From a virus, in the IMG/VR virus record IMGVR_UViG_3300008262_000358, positions 1-42,773 of that record: a stretch of DNA of 42,773 bases. One strand, 5' to 3'. Made by a program: the position numbers and the translations under genes. The notes below the pieces were generated by a model. It searched no databases, was not told where the DNA came from, and worked only from the letters and a program-made list of their open reading frames with translations. Shown one piece after another: positions 1-8,255 of this stretch (the stretch's first letter is position 1; each line of letters begins with the position of its first letter).

Positions 1-561
1 TTGTATCGGTAAATTTGTTGGAGTTGGGGTAATTGTGGGTGTAGAAGTTTGAGTTGGTGTGCCTGTGTTAGTTGGTGTATTAGAAGGTGTTGATGAATTA
101 CTTGGTGTGTTAGTTGGTGTGACATTAGGTAATGTTGGGAAGAAACACTCCGTATTTGTAGGTGTATTAGTCGGTGTTGGTGTGTTTGTCGATGTAGGTG
201 TACTAGTTGGAGTATATGTCGGGAAGAAACATTCTGTATTTGTTGGAGTTGGAGTCGGTGTTAAAGTATTAGTTGATGTAACGGAAGGTGTTTGAGTATT
301 TGTAGGTGTTTTAGTTGGTGATGGAGTGTTAGTAGGTGTTGGTCTTACAACAAATAAATTAAATAAACAATCTCCACTCAAAGAATTTATGATATATTGA
401 CCATAAACTTCACGAGGGGGTGACAACAATGCAGAGTTAAAATTATAAGGAATAACGTGATTACCCAAATCAATTTTAATATGTTGATTATCCGGGATAA
501 AAACAATATTGAGTGTTTTTCCGCTATATATCTTACTTTGTATCGTTATCAAATTATTCAT
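1..561 (-). CDS. Thr/Pro-rich stalk protein, partial (runs off left edge)
   Basis: An open frame starts at ATG 561 and has no stop before the window edge, giving at least 187 residues. Residues 1-73 look globular (start [14 protein letters not shown]). From residue 74 to the edge it is almost entirely Thr/Pro/Asn/Ser in a TPT-N/S-TPT pattern, broken twice by the segment NTECFFPT. It lies 15 bases downstream of the stop of the 977-residue fibre protein, on the same strand, and that protein ends in the same TPTPT sequence. I infer an exposed virion fibre or stalk. The C-terminus is unknown and no enzymatic motif is visible. The Thr-rich part resembles mucin-like linkers and could be O-glycosylated, which is inference. 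Confidence 0.75.
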   Translation of the reverse strand, partial: MNNLITIQSKIYSGKTLNIVFIPDNQHIKIDLGNHVIPYNFNSALLSPPREVYGQYIINSLSGDCLFNLFVVRPTPTNTPSPTKTPTNTQTPSVTSTNTLTPTPTPTNTECFFPTYTPTSTPTSTNTPTPTNTPTNTECFFPTLPNVTPTNTPSNSSTPSNTPTNTGTPTQTSTPTITPTPTNLPIQ

Positions 562-576
562 TCTTCAAATATAAAA

Positions 577-3510
577 TTAAATAGTTGGTGTTGGAGTTGG
601 GGTAATTCCGACACAAATCGGAGGGTCTCCTTGACATGGTCCATTTTGCATAGTTATTATTGGTATACCAAATGACAAAATATCCGGATATGTTATTGAT
701 TGCGGTTCTGAAGCGCATATTGTTGTTGATAAACAATCACCGGCTTCTGAAATAATCCAATTATCTAAAACGCCATCACAATTAATGTAGGTTCCCAAAT
801 AAGACGAGCAAAAACTATATTCTATTTTTACACAATTACAACAATTATTATATGAACTATAATAAACCCCAAAAGATAGTGATTCACTAGTCGGACTCCA
901 AAATCCAATAGGTTCATTATTTAAGGATTCACAGGTGAAAATTTCAGTGTCTGAATTTTCATACACCATAACCCAACTAACTCCGTTCCATCTAACAATC
1001 AAATCTAAAACGTTACCATAAACATTACTGTAAGAATAAGTCGGTTTTCCATTATAAGAACCCACAGGATTAGATGTTAATGAAATAGGTAATGTCGGAG
1101 GATCACCGGGTATTTGTTGTGTTGATATGAACGTGACACACAAACTTAATAATTGAGTTGTTGTAGGTGTTATTGTCATAGTCGGTGTGTTAGTTTGTGT
1201 GGGGGTAATAGTTGGAGTAATTGATGGAGTTGCTGAATTTGTATTTGTTGGGGTCTGACTAGGAAAAGTAGTTTCAGTAGATGTTGGTGTATTTGTAGGG
1301 AAAATAGTTGTAGTGGTGGTTGTTGGATTAAATGTGGTTGTTGTAGTAGTAGGGTTAAAAGTTGTAGTGGTGGTTGTTGGATTAAATGTGGTTGTTGTAG
1401 TAATTGGTGTTGGTAGTGTAAATTCAAAATCATCACCCAAACAACAATTTGGACAATCATAGTCGAACAAGTCAAATTTATTTTTTAATAATAAGAAGTT
1501 GTGTTTTACCTCATCCGCACTCAAAGGTTGGGTATACATTCTGAATTGAGAAATTCCTCCTTCAAACGTTCCACCAAAGTTTTGTTCTAAAAGTATGTTT
1601 GTTTTAAGTTCAGAGAAGGTAGTTCCACTTAAAATGTTTGTTGGAAATAATTCCGGGTCTTGTTGATAGATCAAACCTGATGTTGATTCGGGTATCCCTG
1701 TGAATGTTAAATGGTTATGTAATCCTTGAGTTCCTCCGCCCCAAGAAATATTATACGGAACCCCAACTTGTTTTTCTTTATCGGTGTCTAAACCTCTCGG
1801 TATGATTTCTTCTATATTTTCTATCACATCAAATATTCTACCATTAACATAAATTTTTAATCTACCCATTCTATATTTCTTCTCATCTAACCAATCTCTA
1901 TTTAATTTAACAATTTCAATTTCTTCTGATGAACTACATCCATGTGTGACCGGTGGCTTGATGAGAGATACTGAATTATTTGCCAAAGAATCTAAATATT
2001 CTATTTTTGTGATTGAACCTAAACCTCCCCTGTAGAATAAATCGCAGTCGTCTAAATTGTAATATCTTTCCCAAACAAAATTTACCTGAATCCAATGCTC
2101 TTGTTCCAAAAATTCGGGATTACCCTCGGCAACACAATAGTCATAAATCTTTTTAGTCGTACAATAGTCATCTACAGTATATCCCGTTGTGTAAGTTGCA
2201 CCTGTTTGACAAGTGGTTCCTGTTGTTTCACATCCACCGGTAAAACGAAGTATTCTAACTCCGATACCAGGATTTTTGGGATCTCCACATAATTTGAATG
2301 AAATTGCATTTGACATGCCGTCAAATAAAGGATCCGTTTCACAAGTATTTTCAACCGATCCATAACTTTCAGATTCACAATCTTGACAAGTATCACAAGG
2401 AGTTCCGCAATTTGATGGTTCCGGTTCAGGTTTAACAAAATGTTTTGTTCTGCAACCATGTTGTTTACATTCCCAACCACAAGTTGGAACTGGATCACAA
2501 TTACATTCACATTTCGGTTTATCTGAAAAAGGATCGGTTGTTCCTCCACACACGTTACACCCAAAATTATCATGAGGGTCATGAACACCACCTTCAGATC
2601 TTGGAGGATAAACAAATATACATCTTGAATTTGTCACCCCCGTATTACAACACGCACAAGTTTCAAGTGATATCAAACCTGAAGTCACTCTATTATACCC
2701 CGGTAATGATTCCGGCGATCCATCGGCGTGATGGTAAAATTTATTTTCCGCTCTTGTTCCTAAATAAAAGAAAATATTTTTATTGTTAGGATAAATTTCG
2801 TTGAGGGTTGTTTCATCAGGATTTGGAACAAATTCATCGACTAATCTAGGCTTCAACAATAACTCAACTGACCACCCTTTATTAACCCTGTTTGGGAATA
2901 ACTCATAATCATATCCGAAAAGTTTATAAAACCCTTGATAAAATCCGCCGTATAATTCGTGATAAACACCTACCTTGTTGTTATACTTGGATACAACCTC
3001 AAACAACATATTTTCATTTAACCCTGAAAATTGTAAATTTGGAGACCAAGTATATCCGGTGACCTGATGAAGTTTAAATCTTCTATCAAAAGATAATCTA
3101 TGAAATTTTAGTGGGTCCGATAATAATCCCTGCGTAAATGTAATTGTTTGTCCGGTCATGTCACTAACAAGACCATTATCGATACCTGTTAGCCCAATAT
3201 CACAAGACGTGCTTGATGATAGACAAGTTAAATCTTCGTCTTTAGAGTTATAAAAATTTGTAGAAATTAAATTATTGTCAGGATTATAATCTTTGTAATT
3301 GAGAACAAATAATTCACTAGAGTTCGAATCATCTAAATCAAAATTAAATGGTAATTTATTTCCATCATTAATGGCAATAATATTTCTTGAGAAGATCACT
3401 TCTTCTTTATAATCTTTTTCGTCTGACGCAAGAGAGAAATCTTGTATTATTGGTCTTTCAATTATACGCCATTTATTAAAAACATACTGATTTATATTTT
3501 GATATGCCAT
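577..3510 (-). CDS. Large fibre-like virion protein: LamG-like domain, Cys-rich insert, Thr-rich stalk
   Basis: 977 residues. The N-terminal part (about 1-690) looks like a concanavalin/laminin-G-type beta sandwich; the segments KGWSVELLLKPRL (211-223) and GGISQFRMYTQPLSADEV are typical strands of that fold. A Cys-rich stretch with about 22 Cys lies at about 284-459 (CxxC and CxC clusters). Residues about 697-787 form a stalk with TTTTTTFNP repeats followed by TPT-type repeats. A separate C-terminal domain (about 788-970) ends in TPTPTPTI. The start ATG 3510 is preceded by the TATTTAT motif. I infer a surface-exposed tail or head fibre, possibly glycan-binding. The exact virion position is unknown. 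The Cys density is unusual for a phage fibre and suggests disulfides or metal binding. Confidence 0.6.
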   Translation of the reverse strand: MAYQNINQYVFNKWRIIERPIIQDFSLASDEKDYKEEVIFSRNIIAINDGNKLPFNFDLDDSNSSELFVLNYKDYNPDNNLISTNFYNSKDEDLTCLSSSTSCDIGLTGIDNGLVSDMTGQTITFTQGLLSDPLKFHRLSFDRRFKLHQVTGYTWSPNLQFSGLNENMLFEVVSKYNNKVGVYHELYGGFYQGFYKLFGYDYELFPNRVNKGWSVELLLKPRLVDEFVPNPDETTLNEIYPNNKNIFFYLGTRAENKFYHHADGSPESLPGYNRVTSGLISLETCACCNTGVTNSRCIFVYPPRSEGGVHDPHDNFGCNVCGGTTDPFSDKPKCECNCDPVPTCGWECKQHGCRTKHFVKPEPEPSNCGTPCDTCQDCESESYGSVENTCETDPLFDGMSNAISFKLCGDPKNPGIGVRILRFTGGCETTGTTCQTGATYTTGYTVDDYCTTKKIYDYCVAEGNPEFLEQEHWIQVNFVWERYYNLDDCDLFYRGGLGSITKIEYLDSLANNSVSLIKPPVTHGCSSSEEIEIVKLNRDWLDEKKYRMGRLKIYVNGRIFDVIENIEEIIPRGLDTDKEKQVGVPYNISWGGGTQGLHNHLTFTGIPESTSGLIYQQDPELFPTNILSGTTFSELKTNILLEQNFGGTFEGGISQFRMYTQPLSADEVKHNFLLLKNKFDLFDYDCPNCCLGDDFEFTLPTPITTTTTFNPTTTTTTFNPTTTTTTFNPTTTTTTIFPTNTPTSTETTFPSQTPTNTNSATPSITPTITPTQTNTPTMTITPTTTQLLSLCVTFISTQQIPGDPPTLPISLTSNPVGSYNGKPTYSYSNVYGNVLDLIVRWNGVSWVMVYENSDTEIFTCESLNNEPIGFWSPTSESLSFGVYYSSYNNCCNCVKIEYSFCSSYLGTYINCDGVLDNWIISEAGDCLSTTICASEPQSITYPDILSFGIPIITMQNGPCQGDPPICVGITPTPTPTI
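1307..1402. repeat. 54-bp direct repeat encoding the Thr-rich stalk
   Basis: A 42-base perfect match occurs at 1307-1348 and again at 1361-1402, a period of 54 bases or 18 codons. It encodes two rounds of the nine-residue unit TTTTTTFNP on the minus strand. The repeat is inside the fibre gene and stays in frame, so copy-number change would lengthen or shorten the stalk without breaking the protein. Confidence 0.85.
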
Positions 3511-3518
3511 ATTTCATA

Positions 3519-3526
3519 GATAAATA
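3519..3526 (-). promoter_or_regulatory. TATTTATC late-promoter-like box for the fibre gene
   Basis: The minus strand reads G-TATTTATC, eight bases before the ATG at 3510. It is one arm of a divergent pair with the box at 3540-3547. It has one mismatch to the R-TATTTAT-W motif seen before many genes here. Confidence 0.4.
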
Positions 3527-3539
3527 CCTTGTATCGCAG

Positions 3540-3547
3540 TATTTATA
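3540..3547 (+). promoter_or_regulatory. TATTTATA late-promoter-like box
   Basis: The plus strand reads G-TATTTATA, 11 bases before ATG 3559, in the 48-base divergent gap between the leftward fibre gene and the rightward gene cluster. It probably drives the rightward operon that begins here. Confidence 0.45.
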
Positions 3548-3558
3548 TATAAAAAAAG

Positions 3559-4413
3559 ATGATTGAATTAGGTAAAGAATATTTTTTCAAACCATATTAT
3601 TTTTTTCTAACTGAAAAAACTAATAAAATATCCTTATATTATTCTGTTGGCAATACTTTAACAGAATCAAAGAAAAAAGACGACAAAATGGACTTCGATA
3701 AAAAAGATCTGGGAGTTGTTAAAAGAGGTATTTCAAGAATTTTGAAAGACAAAAAAGTTAAAACAAAAGATCAAATAAAAAAATATTTTGAACCTGTTGA
3801 AAAAAAGGGTGAGATTGAAGAGTTTATTGATTCTGATGGAACACTGAAAAGTTCAAGAATACCTAAACTTGATATGGCTATGGCACCTAGAAAAACGACA
3901 GATCAAACTGTAGTTGCGGCAAGAATGACAAATAACCCGGTAACAAGAGGTTATAGAAAATATTATGGTGAGTCGGTTGAAGAGGATAATAATGTCGTTA
4001 ACGAAATAGATTTTTCTGATGCTTTTGGATATGAAGAAACAAAAGATATGGACGGTAAAAATACGTTCAAATATTATGTGAAAAAACTTGATATGGATCC
4101 GGATGATGCAAAAGAAAGAACAAAACAGCAAGGTAAAGATCCTTCAGGTAAAAGAACTAAAAAAGCACCAAAAAGAATTAGACAAAAACCCGGTTTTATT
4201 GATAGAATGACTTTATCAGAAATTGAAAAAAATAAAATGATAAAAATGGTTGAAGATATTCTTTATAATATGAAAGGTAATGACCATGAAATCAATGAAA
4301 AAGAAAAACCAATATCAAAAATAATTAAGAAAAATATTGAATCACTTAAAAAGATTGCAGATAGAGAAGGTATTACCCTTAATCAACTTGTTAAAATGTT
4401 AAAAAGTGAATAA
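3559..4413 (+). CDS. Lys-rich phage protein of unknown function
   Basis: 284 residues, highly charged (many KK, KE and DD pairs), with no signal peptide or membrane segment. A middle segment (IPKLDMAMAPRKTTDQ, about residues 101-116) looks conserved rather than low-complexity. A C-terminal helix MTLSEIEKNKMIKMVEDIL (about 218-236) resembles the short LSESD-type helical motif seen in other virion-type proteins of this window. First gene of the rightward operon, directly after a TATTTATA box. The next gene overlaps its stop by eight bases. Function unknown; a head- or tail-associated protein is possible from context only. Confidence 0.7.
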   Translation: MIELGKEYFFKPYYFFLTEKTNKISLYYSVGNTLTESKKKDDKMDFDKKDLGVVKRGISRILKDKKVKTKDQIKKYFEPVEKKGEIEEFIDSDGTLKSSRIPKLDMAMAPRKTTDQTVVAARMTNNPVTRGYRKYYGESVEEDNNVVNEIDFSDAFGYEETKDMDGKNTFKYYVKKLDMDPDDAKERTKQQGKDPSGKRTKKAPKRIRQKPGFIDRMTLSEIEKNKMIKMVEDILYNMKGNDHEINEKEKPISKIIKKNIESLKKIADREGITLNQLVKMLKSE

Positions 4414-4798
4414 AGATCTATACGGAAAACAATACAAAATACCTAATAACATTTTGGATCATTTGAAAAAATATTCAAATAATGAATCTATTTCAAATCT
4501 TCTATCAACAGGAAATATTTCTTATTCTCAAATGAAAAAGTTAAAGAATAGAATGGAAAATGGTGAGAAACAGGAATTGGGTGAAGATAGTTTCTATAAT
4601 TGGATAAATCAAAATTTGAATTCTGATAGAGGTTCAATTAAAACTTCAAAAAAAATAAAGGCAGATACTGGAATGCAAAATCAGTTCATCAGACCTCATG
4701 AAAAACAAGGATTTAGTAATCACAATAAAACAAATGCCGATGTTGAAATAACAGAAGCACTAAAAAGAATAAACCAATTAATGTCTAAAATTATTTAA
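4406..4798 (+). CDS. Conserved-looking small phage protein, unknown function
   Basis: 130 residues. The start is a GTG at 4406 overlapping the end of the preceding gene, suggesting translational coupling; no ATG is available near the frame start. The protein is basic and polar with a segment DSFYNWINQNLNSDRG, then KADTGMQNQFIRPHEKQG and a C-terminal helix. No catalytic motif or membrane segment is seen. It lies tightly in a run of small genes (next start three bases after the stop), consistent with one transcript. I do not recognise a named family. Confidence 0.65.
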   Translation: MNKDLYGKQYKIPNNILDHLKKYSNNESISNLLSTGNISYSQMKKLKNRMENGEKQELGEDSFYNWINQNLNSDRGSIKTSKKIKADTGMQNQFIRPHEKQGFSNHNKTNADVEITEALKRINQLMSKII

Positions 4799-4800
4799 TT

Positions 4801-5094
4801 ATGGCTGATCAATTAGAACCGATTGATTTATCTCAAACAGAGAATAACGCATTAAGTCAATACGCAGAACAAGAAAGAAAAAGATTGTTTCCAAAAAATA
4901 ACTACAATACCGCTAATCAATATTCATCGGTAAATCCTGACGCTTTAGCAACAGGTGATGAACAAGGTAAAGGAACTGGTGGATATTTGGATGTTTATAA
5001 TAATCTAGCAGGAAACAATATTGATAATGTTGAGAGGAAAGATGAAATAAAAATAAACAGGTATAATTCAAGTAAGACCTATCCTGACTTCTAA
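4801..5094 (+). CDS. Small hypothetical protein
   Basis: 97 residues, polar, rich in Asn, Gln, Tyr and Asp, with little hydrophobic core and probably largely disordered (for example PKNNYNTANQYSSVNPDAL). The last base of its TAA stop is the first base of the next ATG (TAATG), the tightest form of coupling. Its position between other small unknown genes suggests a minor virion or assembly protein, but nothing in the sequence proves that. Confidence 0.65.
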   Translation: MADQLEPIDLSQTENNALSQYAEQERKRLFPKNNYNTANQYSSVNPDALATGDEQGKGTGGYLDVYNNLAGNNIDNVERKDEIKINRYNSSKTYPDF

Positions 5095-5474
5095 TGAAAT
5101 TATTAGGAACATTAAGAAATATTTTAGTTGAACGAGCATCATTAGGTGATTTAGTAGATGCGGTTAAAAAAAGAAAAAAACTAATCATCTATTATGATGG
5201 AGACGAACCAGGAGGTAAAGGTCTTCGTGAAATCGAGCCTGTATGTATTGGAGTTAGTAAAAGGAATAATAAAGTTTTAAGGGCTTGGGATATGGAAGGG
5301 TCTTCACATACAGACACATTAGGGACTCAACCATTACCTGGATGGAGGTTGTTTAGAATAGACAAAATATTGACAAGCAAACCAACAGGTGAGATTTACA
5401 ATGAAGTCAGACCAGGTTATAATTTAAATGGAGATAAAAGTATGGTGAGCGTCGTTATAAACGCAAAATTTTAA
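5094..5474 (+). CDS. WYL-like domain protein
   Basis: 126 residues. Residues about 29-95 match the WYL pattern: a strand LIIYYDG, then REIEPVCIGVSKRNNKVLRA, then PGWRLFRIDKI. WYL domains are small Sm-like beta barrels that sense ligands or nucleic acids in bacterial regulators, often of defence systems. Here the domain is nearly alone: there is only a short N-terminal helix and no helix-turn-helix or nuclease. It shares a base with the preceding stop (TAATG) and sits in a virion-type gene run. A free-standing WYL protein could bind nucleic acid or a host regulator; that is inference. Confidence 0.6.
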   Translation: MKLLGTLRNILVERASLGDLVDAVKKRKKLIIYYDGDEPGGKGLREIEPVCIGVSKRNNKVLRAWDMEGSSHTDTLGTQPLPGWRLFRIDKILTSKPTGEIYNEVRPGYNLNGDKSMVSVVINAKF

Positions 5475-5480
5475 ATTACT

Positions 5481-6068
5481 ATGGATCAATTATTAGAAAA
5501 ATTAGCAATATCCAAAGCGATAATGGATAAACATAATCAGATAAAAAGAGGAGGTGCAACTGAACCTGTGATAAATAATATTGAAATGCCTCAAGTCCAA
5601 GATTTTTCGACCCCTATGGCTAATTACAATATACCCCAAGAATTCTTATCTGAAGCAAGTATTCCGTCATCCAAGAAAACTTCAAACCAACCAATGAGTG
5701 AAGATGCAATAATGAAGTCAAGATTACCAGATGAGATTAAAAAACTAATGATTGAAAATCCAATTGTTGCAACCAACCCATTGGTTAATTCCGGAATTGA
5801 ACTTTCAGATGAAATGATAGAAAAGGCGACAAAATTGATGGGGACTAATAGACAAAACTTAGAACCCTCAAGAAAAATAACTAATACGCCACAACCACAA
5901 GTTAATAATAACGATCTTAAAAAAATGATCAAAGAAGTAGTTCAAGAAGTTCTCAAAGAAAACGGGTTGATTGCCGAATCAACATCTAAAACAAGTGAGG
6001 TCGTCTCAATTAAGGTTGGCCAGCATATTTTTGAGGGTAAGATAACCAAAATAAAAAAAATCGCCTAA
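5481..6068 (+). CDS. Hypothetical phage protein with C-terminal helical motif
   Basis: 195 residues. The N-terminus is helical (MDQLLEKLAISKAIMDKHNQI), followed by a Pro/Asn-rich linker (QVQDFSTPMANYNIPQEFL) and a helical centre. A C-terminal helix DLKKMIKEVVQEVLKENG (about 149-166) resembles the recurring short helix of this phage. The end (VVSIKVGQHIFEGKITKIKK) looks like a small beta domain. Last gene before the glycosyltransferase island, with a 45-base gap after it. Function unknown; a virion or assembly component is plausible from neighbours. Confidence 0.65.
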   Translation: MDQLLEKLAISKAIMDKHNQIKRGGATEPVINNIEMPQVQDFSTPMANYNIPQEFLSEASIPSSKKTSNQPMSEDAIMKSRLPDEIKKLMIENPIVATNPLVNSGIELSDEMIEKATKLMGTNRQNLEPSRKITNTPQPQVNNNDLKKMIKEVVQEVLKENGLIAESTSKTSEVVSIKVGQHIFEGKITKIKKIA

Positions 6069-6113
6069 TTATTTCTTTATAATCTAATTTTTGTTATTCT
6101 TAAATAAAAAAGA

Positions 6114-7202
6114 ATGTCAAAAATTAATGTATTAGTTCTCCCAAGTGACCGTACCGGAGTTGGTAAATTCAGATCTGTAGATCCACACATTTTCCTACAA
6201 AATATGTATCCGGATGAATTTCATGTAGATATCGATTATGAACCAAACGTGAACGATCCTAATTACTGGAAAAAATATCAAATTATTCACATCCATAGAA
6301 ATATTGGACATACTTATGAAAACACTCCCAATATTTTAAATTGGTTTAAAAGTGTTGGAATTAAGGCGATTGTGGATATTGATGATTATTGGCTTCCAAC
6401 AAAAGAACATCCAATTCATGATATCATCAGAATTAATAAGATTAACGAAAAAATAGTTAATAACTTAAAAACGGCGGAATTCGTAACTACGACAACCTCA
6501 CTATTTGCAGACGAAATTTCTAAATTCAACAAAAATGTTTTTATTTTTCCTAACGCAATTAATCCTAACGAACCTCAATTTAAAGAACCAACATTACCTA
6601 GTGATAAAATTAGAGTTGGTTGGTTAGGAGGATCTTCACATTTACATGATTTAGAACTTATGAGACCTTCTATGTCAAAAATAAGTTCATTAAGAGATAA
6701 AATACAAATGGTTTTATGTGGGTTTGACACAAGAGGTACAATTACAGAAATTAATCAACAAACCGGAGAACAAAAACAAAGACCTATTAAACCTGAGGAA
6801 ACTGTTTGGGCAACATATGAGCAAATAGTCACAGATAACTATTATGGTTCTTCAGAGGATTATATAAAGTTTTTGAAAAAATACAAAGAAGAAATTTATC
6901 CCGGGTCCGAAAATATGAATTACTCCAGAGTTTGGACTTTACCTGTAACATCTTACGCTAAAAATTATTCTAAATTTGACATATCTTTAGCTCCGATTAA
7001 AAATCACATCTTCAATAGAATGAAATCTCAATTAAAGGTTATTGAAGCCGGGTTTTATAAAAAGGCTCTTATAGCGTCTAATGTAGGTCCTTACACAATA
7101 GATTTGACACATTGCTTAAAAAATGGTAATTTTGTGGATGGAAACGCTTTATTAGTTGATGAAAACAGAAATCACTCTGATTGGGCTAAGTATATTGAGT
7201 AA
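6114..7202 (+). CDS. GT-B glycosyltransferase, probably C-terminally truncated
   Basis: 362 residues with a GT-B (GT4-like) layout: an N-terminal Rossmann half including IIHIHRNIGHTYE and AIVDIDDYW, and a C-terminal half starting at KIRVGWLGGSSHLHDLE with the donor-site stretch KSQLKVIEAGFYKKALIAS. It would transfer a sugar from a nucleotide-sugar donor. The frame stops at DWAKYIE, where family members usually continue for a final helix of roughly 30-40 residues. The stop falls inside the start of the next gene, which itself lacks its N-terminal motif, so a deletion probably joined the two. First gene of the glycan island; A-rich start region without Shine-Dalgarno. Confidence 0.7.
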   Translation: MSKINVLVLPSDRTGVGKFRSVDPHIFLQNMYPDEFHVDIDYEPNVNDPNYWKKYQIIHIHRNIGHTYENTPNILNWFKSVGIKAIVDIDDYWLPTKEHPIHDIIRINKINEKIVNNLKTAEFVTTTTSLFADEISKFNKNVFIFPNAINPNEPQFKEPTLPSDKIRVGWLGGSSHLHDLELMRPSMSKISSLRDKIQMVLCGFDTRGTITEINQQTGEQKQRPIKPEETVWATYEQIVTDNYYGSSEDYIKFLKKYKEEIYPGSENMNYSRVWTLPVTSYAKNYSKFDISLAPIKNHIFNRMKSQLKVIEAGFYKKALIASNVGPYTIDLTHCLKNGNFVDGNALLVDENRNHSDWAKYIE

Positions 7203-7824
7203 AACATCTAACCCAAAAGTCGCTGATCAATTTATTAAATATATTGATTGGTTCAGAAAAAGATTTCCTGAAGATGATATGTTATCATTAGATCAGGTTT
7301 TCTTAAAAAGAGCCGCTCTTGTTCCTGAATTTGCGAAGATTGTGTGTGTAAGTGTTGCATTCGTTACAGATAAAGATGAGATAAAAAAACAAACATTTTC
7401 CGGAGATGACGAAAAACAACTTTTGAAAGATTGTCAAAAACTATTGGATAGATGTGGTAAATTAGATTTCCATCTTTGTGGTCATAATCTAAAAAACTTT
7501 GACATACCGATGCTTGCAAAACGTATGATAATAAATGATCTTATGCCACCGTCTATTCTTCCTTCATACGATACCAAACCTTGGGAAATTAAAGCTATCG
7601 ATACAAAAGAAATTTGGCAATATGGGGCATATACCTCAATAGGATCATTAGATCTTTTATGTACAACTATGGACATACCAACACCAAAAGGTGGTGAAGT
7701 TACAGGAGATAAAGTACATCATACTTATTGGGAGGAAAACAAATTAAAAGAGATTACAGAATACTGTGAAAAAGATGTTGAAGTGTTAATTCACATAATT
7801 AAAAAATTAAAACAATTACAATAA
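7156..7824 (+). CDS. DEDDy 3'-5' exonuclease (PolB-exonuclease-like), N-terminus missing
   Basis: The 222-residue frame resembles the predicted 3'-5' exonuclease family related to the PolB proofreading domain. Exo II is visible as GHNLKNFDI (109-117) and Exo III as YCEKDV (203-208). The segment AALVPEFAKIVCVSVAF (54-70) is typical of the region after Exo I. The Exo I motif (D-x-E, usually LDIET) is absent: upstream codons read MMKTEITLIGLSILSKT, an out-of-frame reading of the glycosyltransferase end. The ATG at 7156 is therefore probably fortuitous and the product would lack a metal-binding carboxylate pair. Likely a non-functional remnant, or an assembly artefact at about 7195-7205. Confidence 0.7.
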   Translation: MMKTEITLIGLSILSKTSNPKVADQFIKYIDWFRKRFPEDDMLSLDQVFLKRAALVPEFAKIVCVSVAFVTDKDEIKKQTFSGDDEKQLLKDCQKLLDRCGKLDFHLCGHNLKNFDIPMLAKRMIINDLMPPSILPSYDTKPWEIKAIDTKEIWQYGAYTSIGSLDLLCTTMDIPTPKGGEVTGDKVHHTYWEENKLKEITEYCEKDVEVLIHIIKKLKQLQ

Positions 7825-7825
7825 T

Positions 7826-8245
7826 ATGGATAATAATGATGTTATGAAATTCTTCGAGAATGAAGAATTTTCTTCCGGATTTGATTTATATTCTACAATC
7901 GATGTTGAAATAGAATCTTTAGATAGAGTACTTGTTCCTACTGGACTTAAATTTGATGTTCCTGATGGAACCGAAATTCAAATTAGACCAAAAAGTGGTT
8001 TAGCTCTCAAATTAGGTTTGACAGTACTAAATACCCCGGGAACTATTGATTCAGGATACAACGGAGAAATCAAAGTCATTTTGTTTAATACAAGTAAGGA
8101 AAAAATTATAATTAATAAAGGAATGAAAATCGCACAAGCAGTATTATCACCTGTAATTAACGGAAGTTGGGTTAGCCTAATAAAGGTGGATTCGATTGAT
8201 GATAAAGACAGAGGGGATAATGGATTTGGATCAACAGGAATATAA
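7826..8245 (+). CDS. dut: dUTPase (deoxyuridine triphosphate nucleotidohydrolase)
   Basis: 139 residues with all five motifs of the trimeric dUTPase family: I SSGFDLYS (16-23), II RPKSGLAL (54-61), III GTIDSGYNGEI (72-82), IV AQAVLSPV (103-110) and V RGDNGFGSTG (129-138). It hydrolyses dUTP to dUMP and pyrophosphate, keeping uracil out of phage DNA and feeding dTMP synthesis. Length is normal for the family and the Gly-rich arm is intact, so it should be active. It starts two bases after the exonuclease stop, in the middle of the glycan island. Confidence 0.95.
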   Translation: MDNNDVMKFFENEEFSSGFDLYSTIDVEIESLDRVLVPTGLKFDVPDGTEIQIRPKSGLALKLGLTVLNTPGTIDSGYNGEIKVILFNTSKEKIIINKGMKIAQAVLSPVINGSWVSLIKVDSIDDKDRGDNGFGSTGI

Positions 8246-8255
8246 AATTTAAGTT

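Noticed and set aside
59-295. Plus-strand Val/Gly-rich frame
   Set aside because: It is the antisense shadow of the TPT repeat stalk encoded on the minus strand.
1-340. Short repeats resembling a CRISPR array
   Set aside because: The repeats are in-frame Thr/Pro codons of irregular spacing, not identical repeats with unique spacers.
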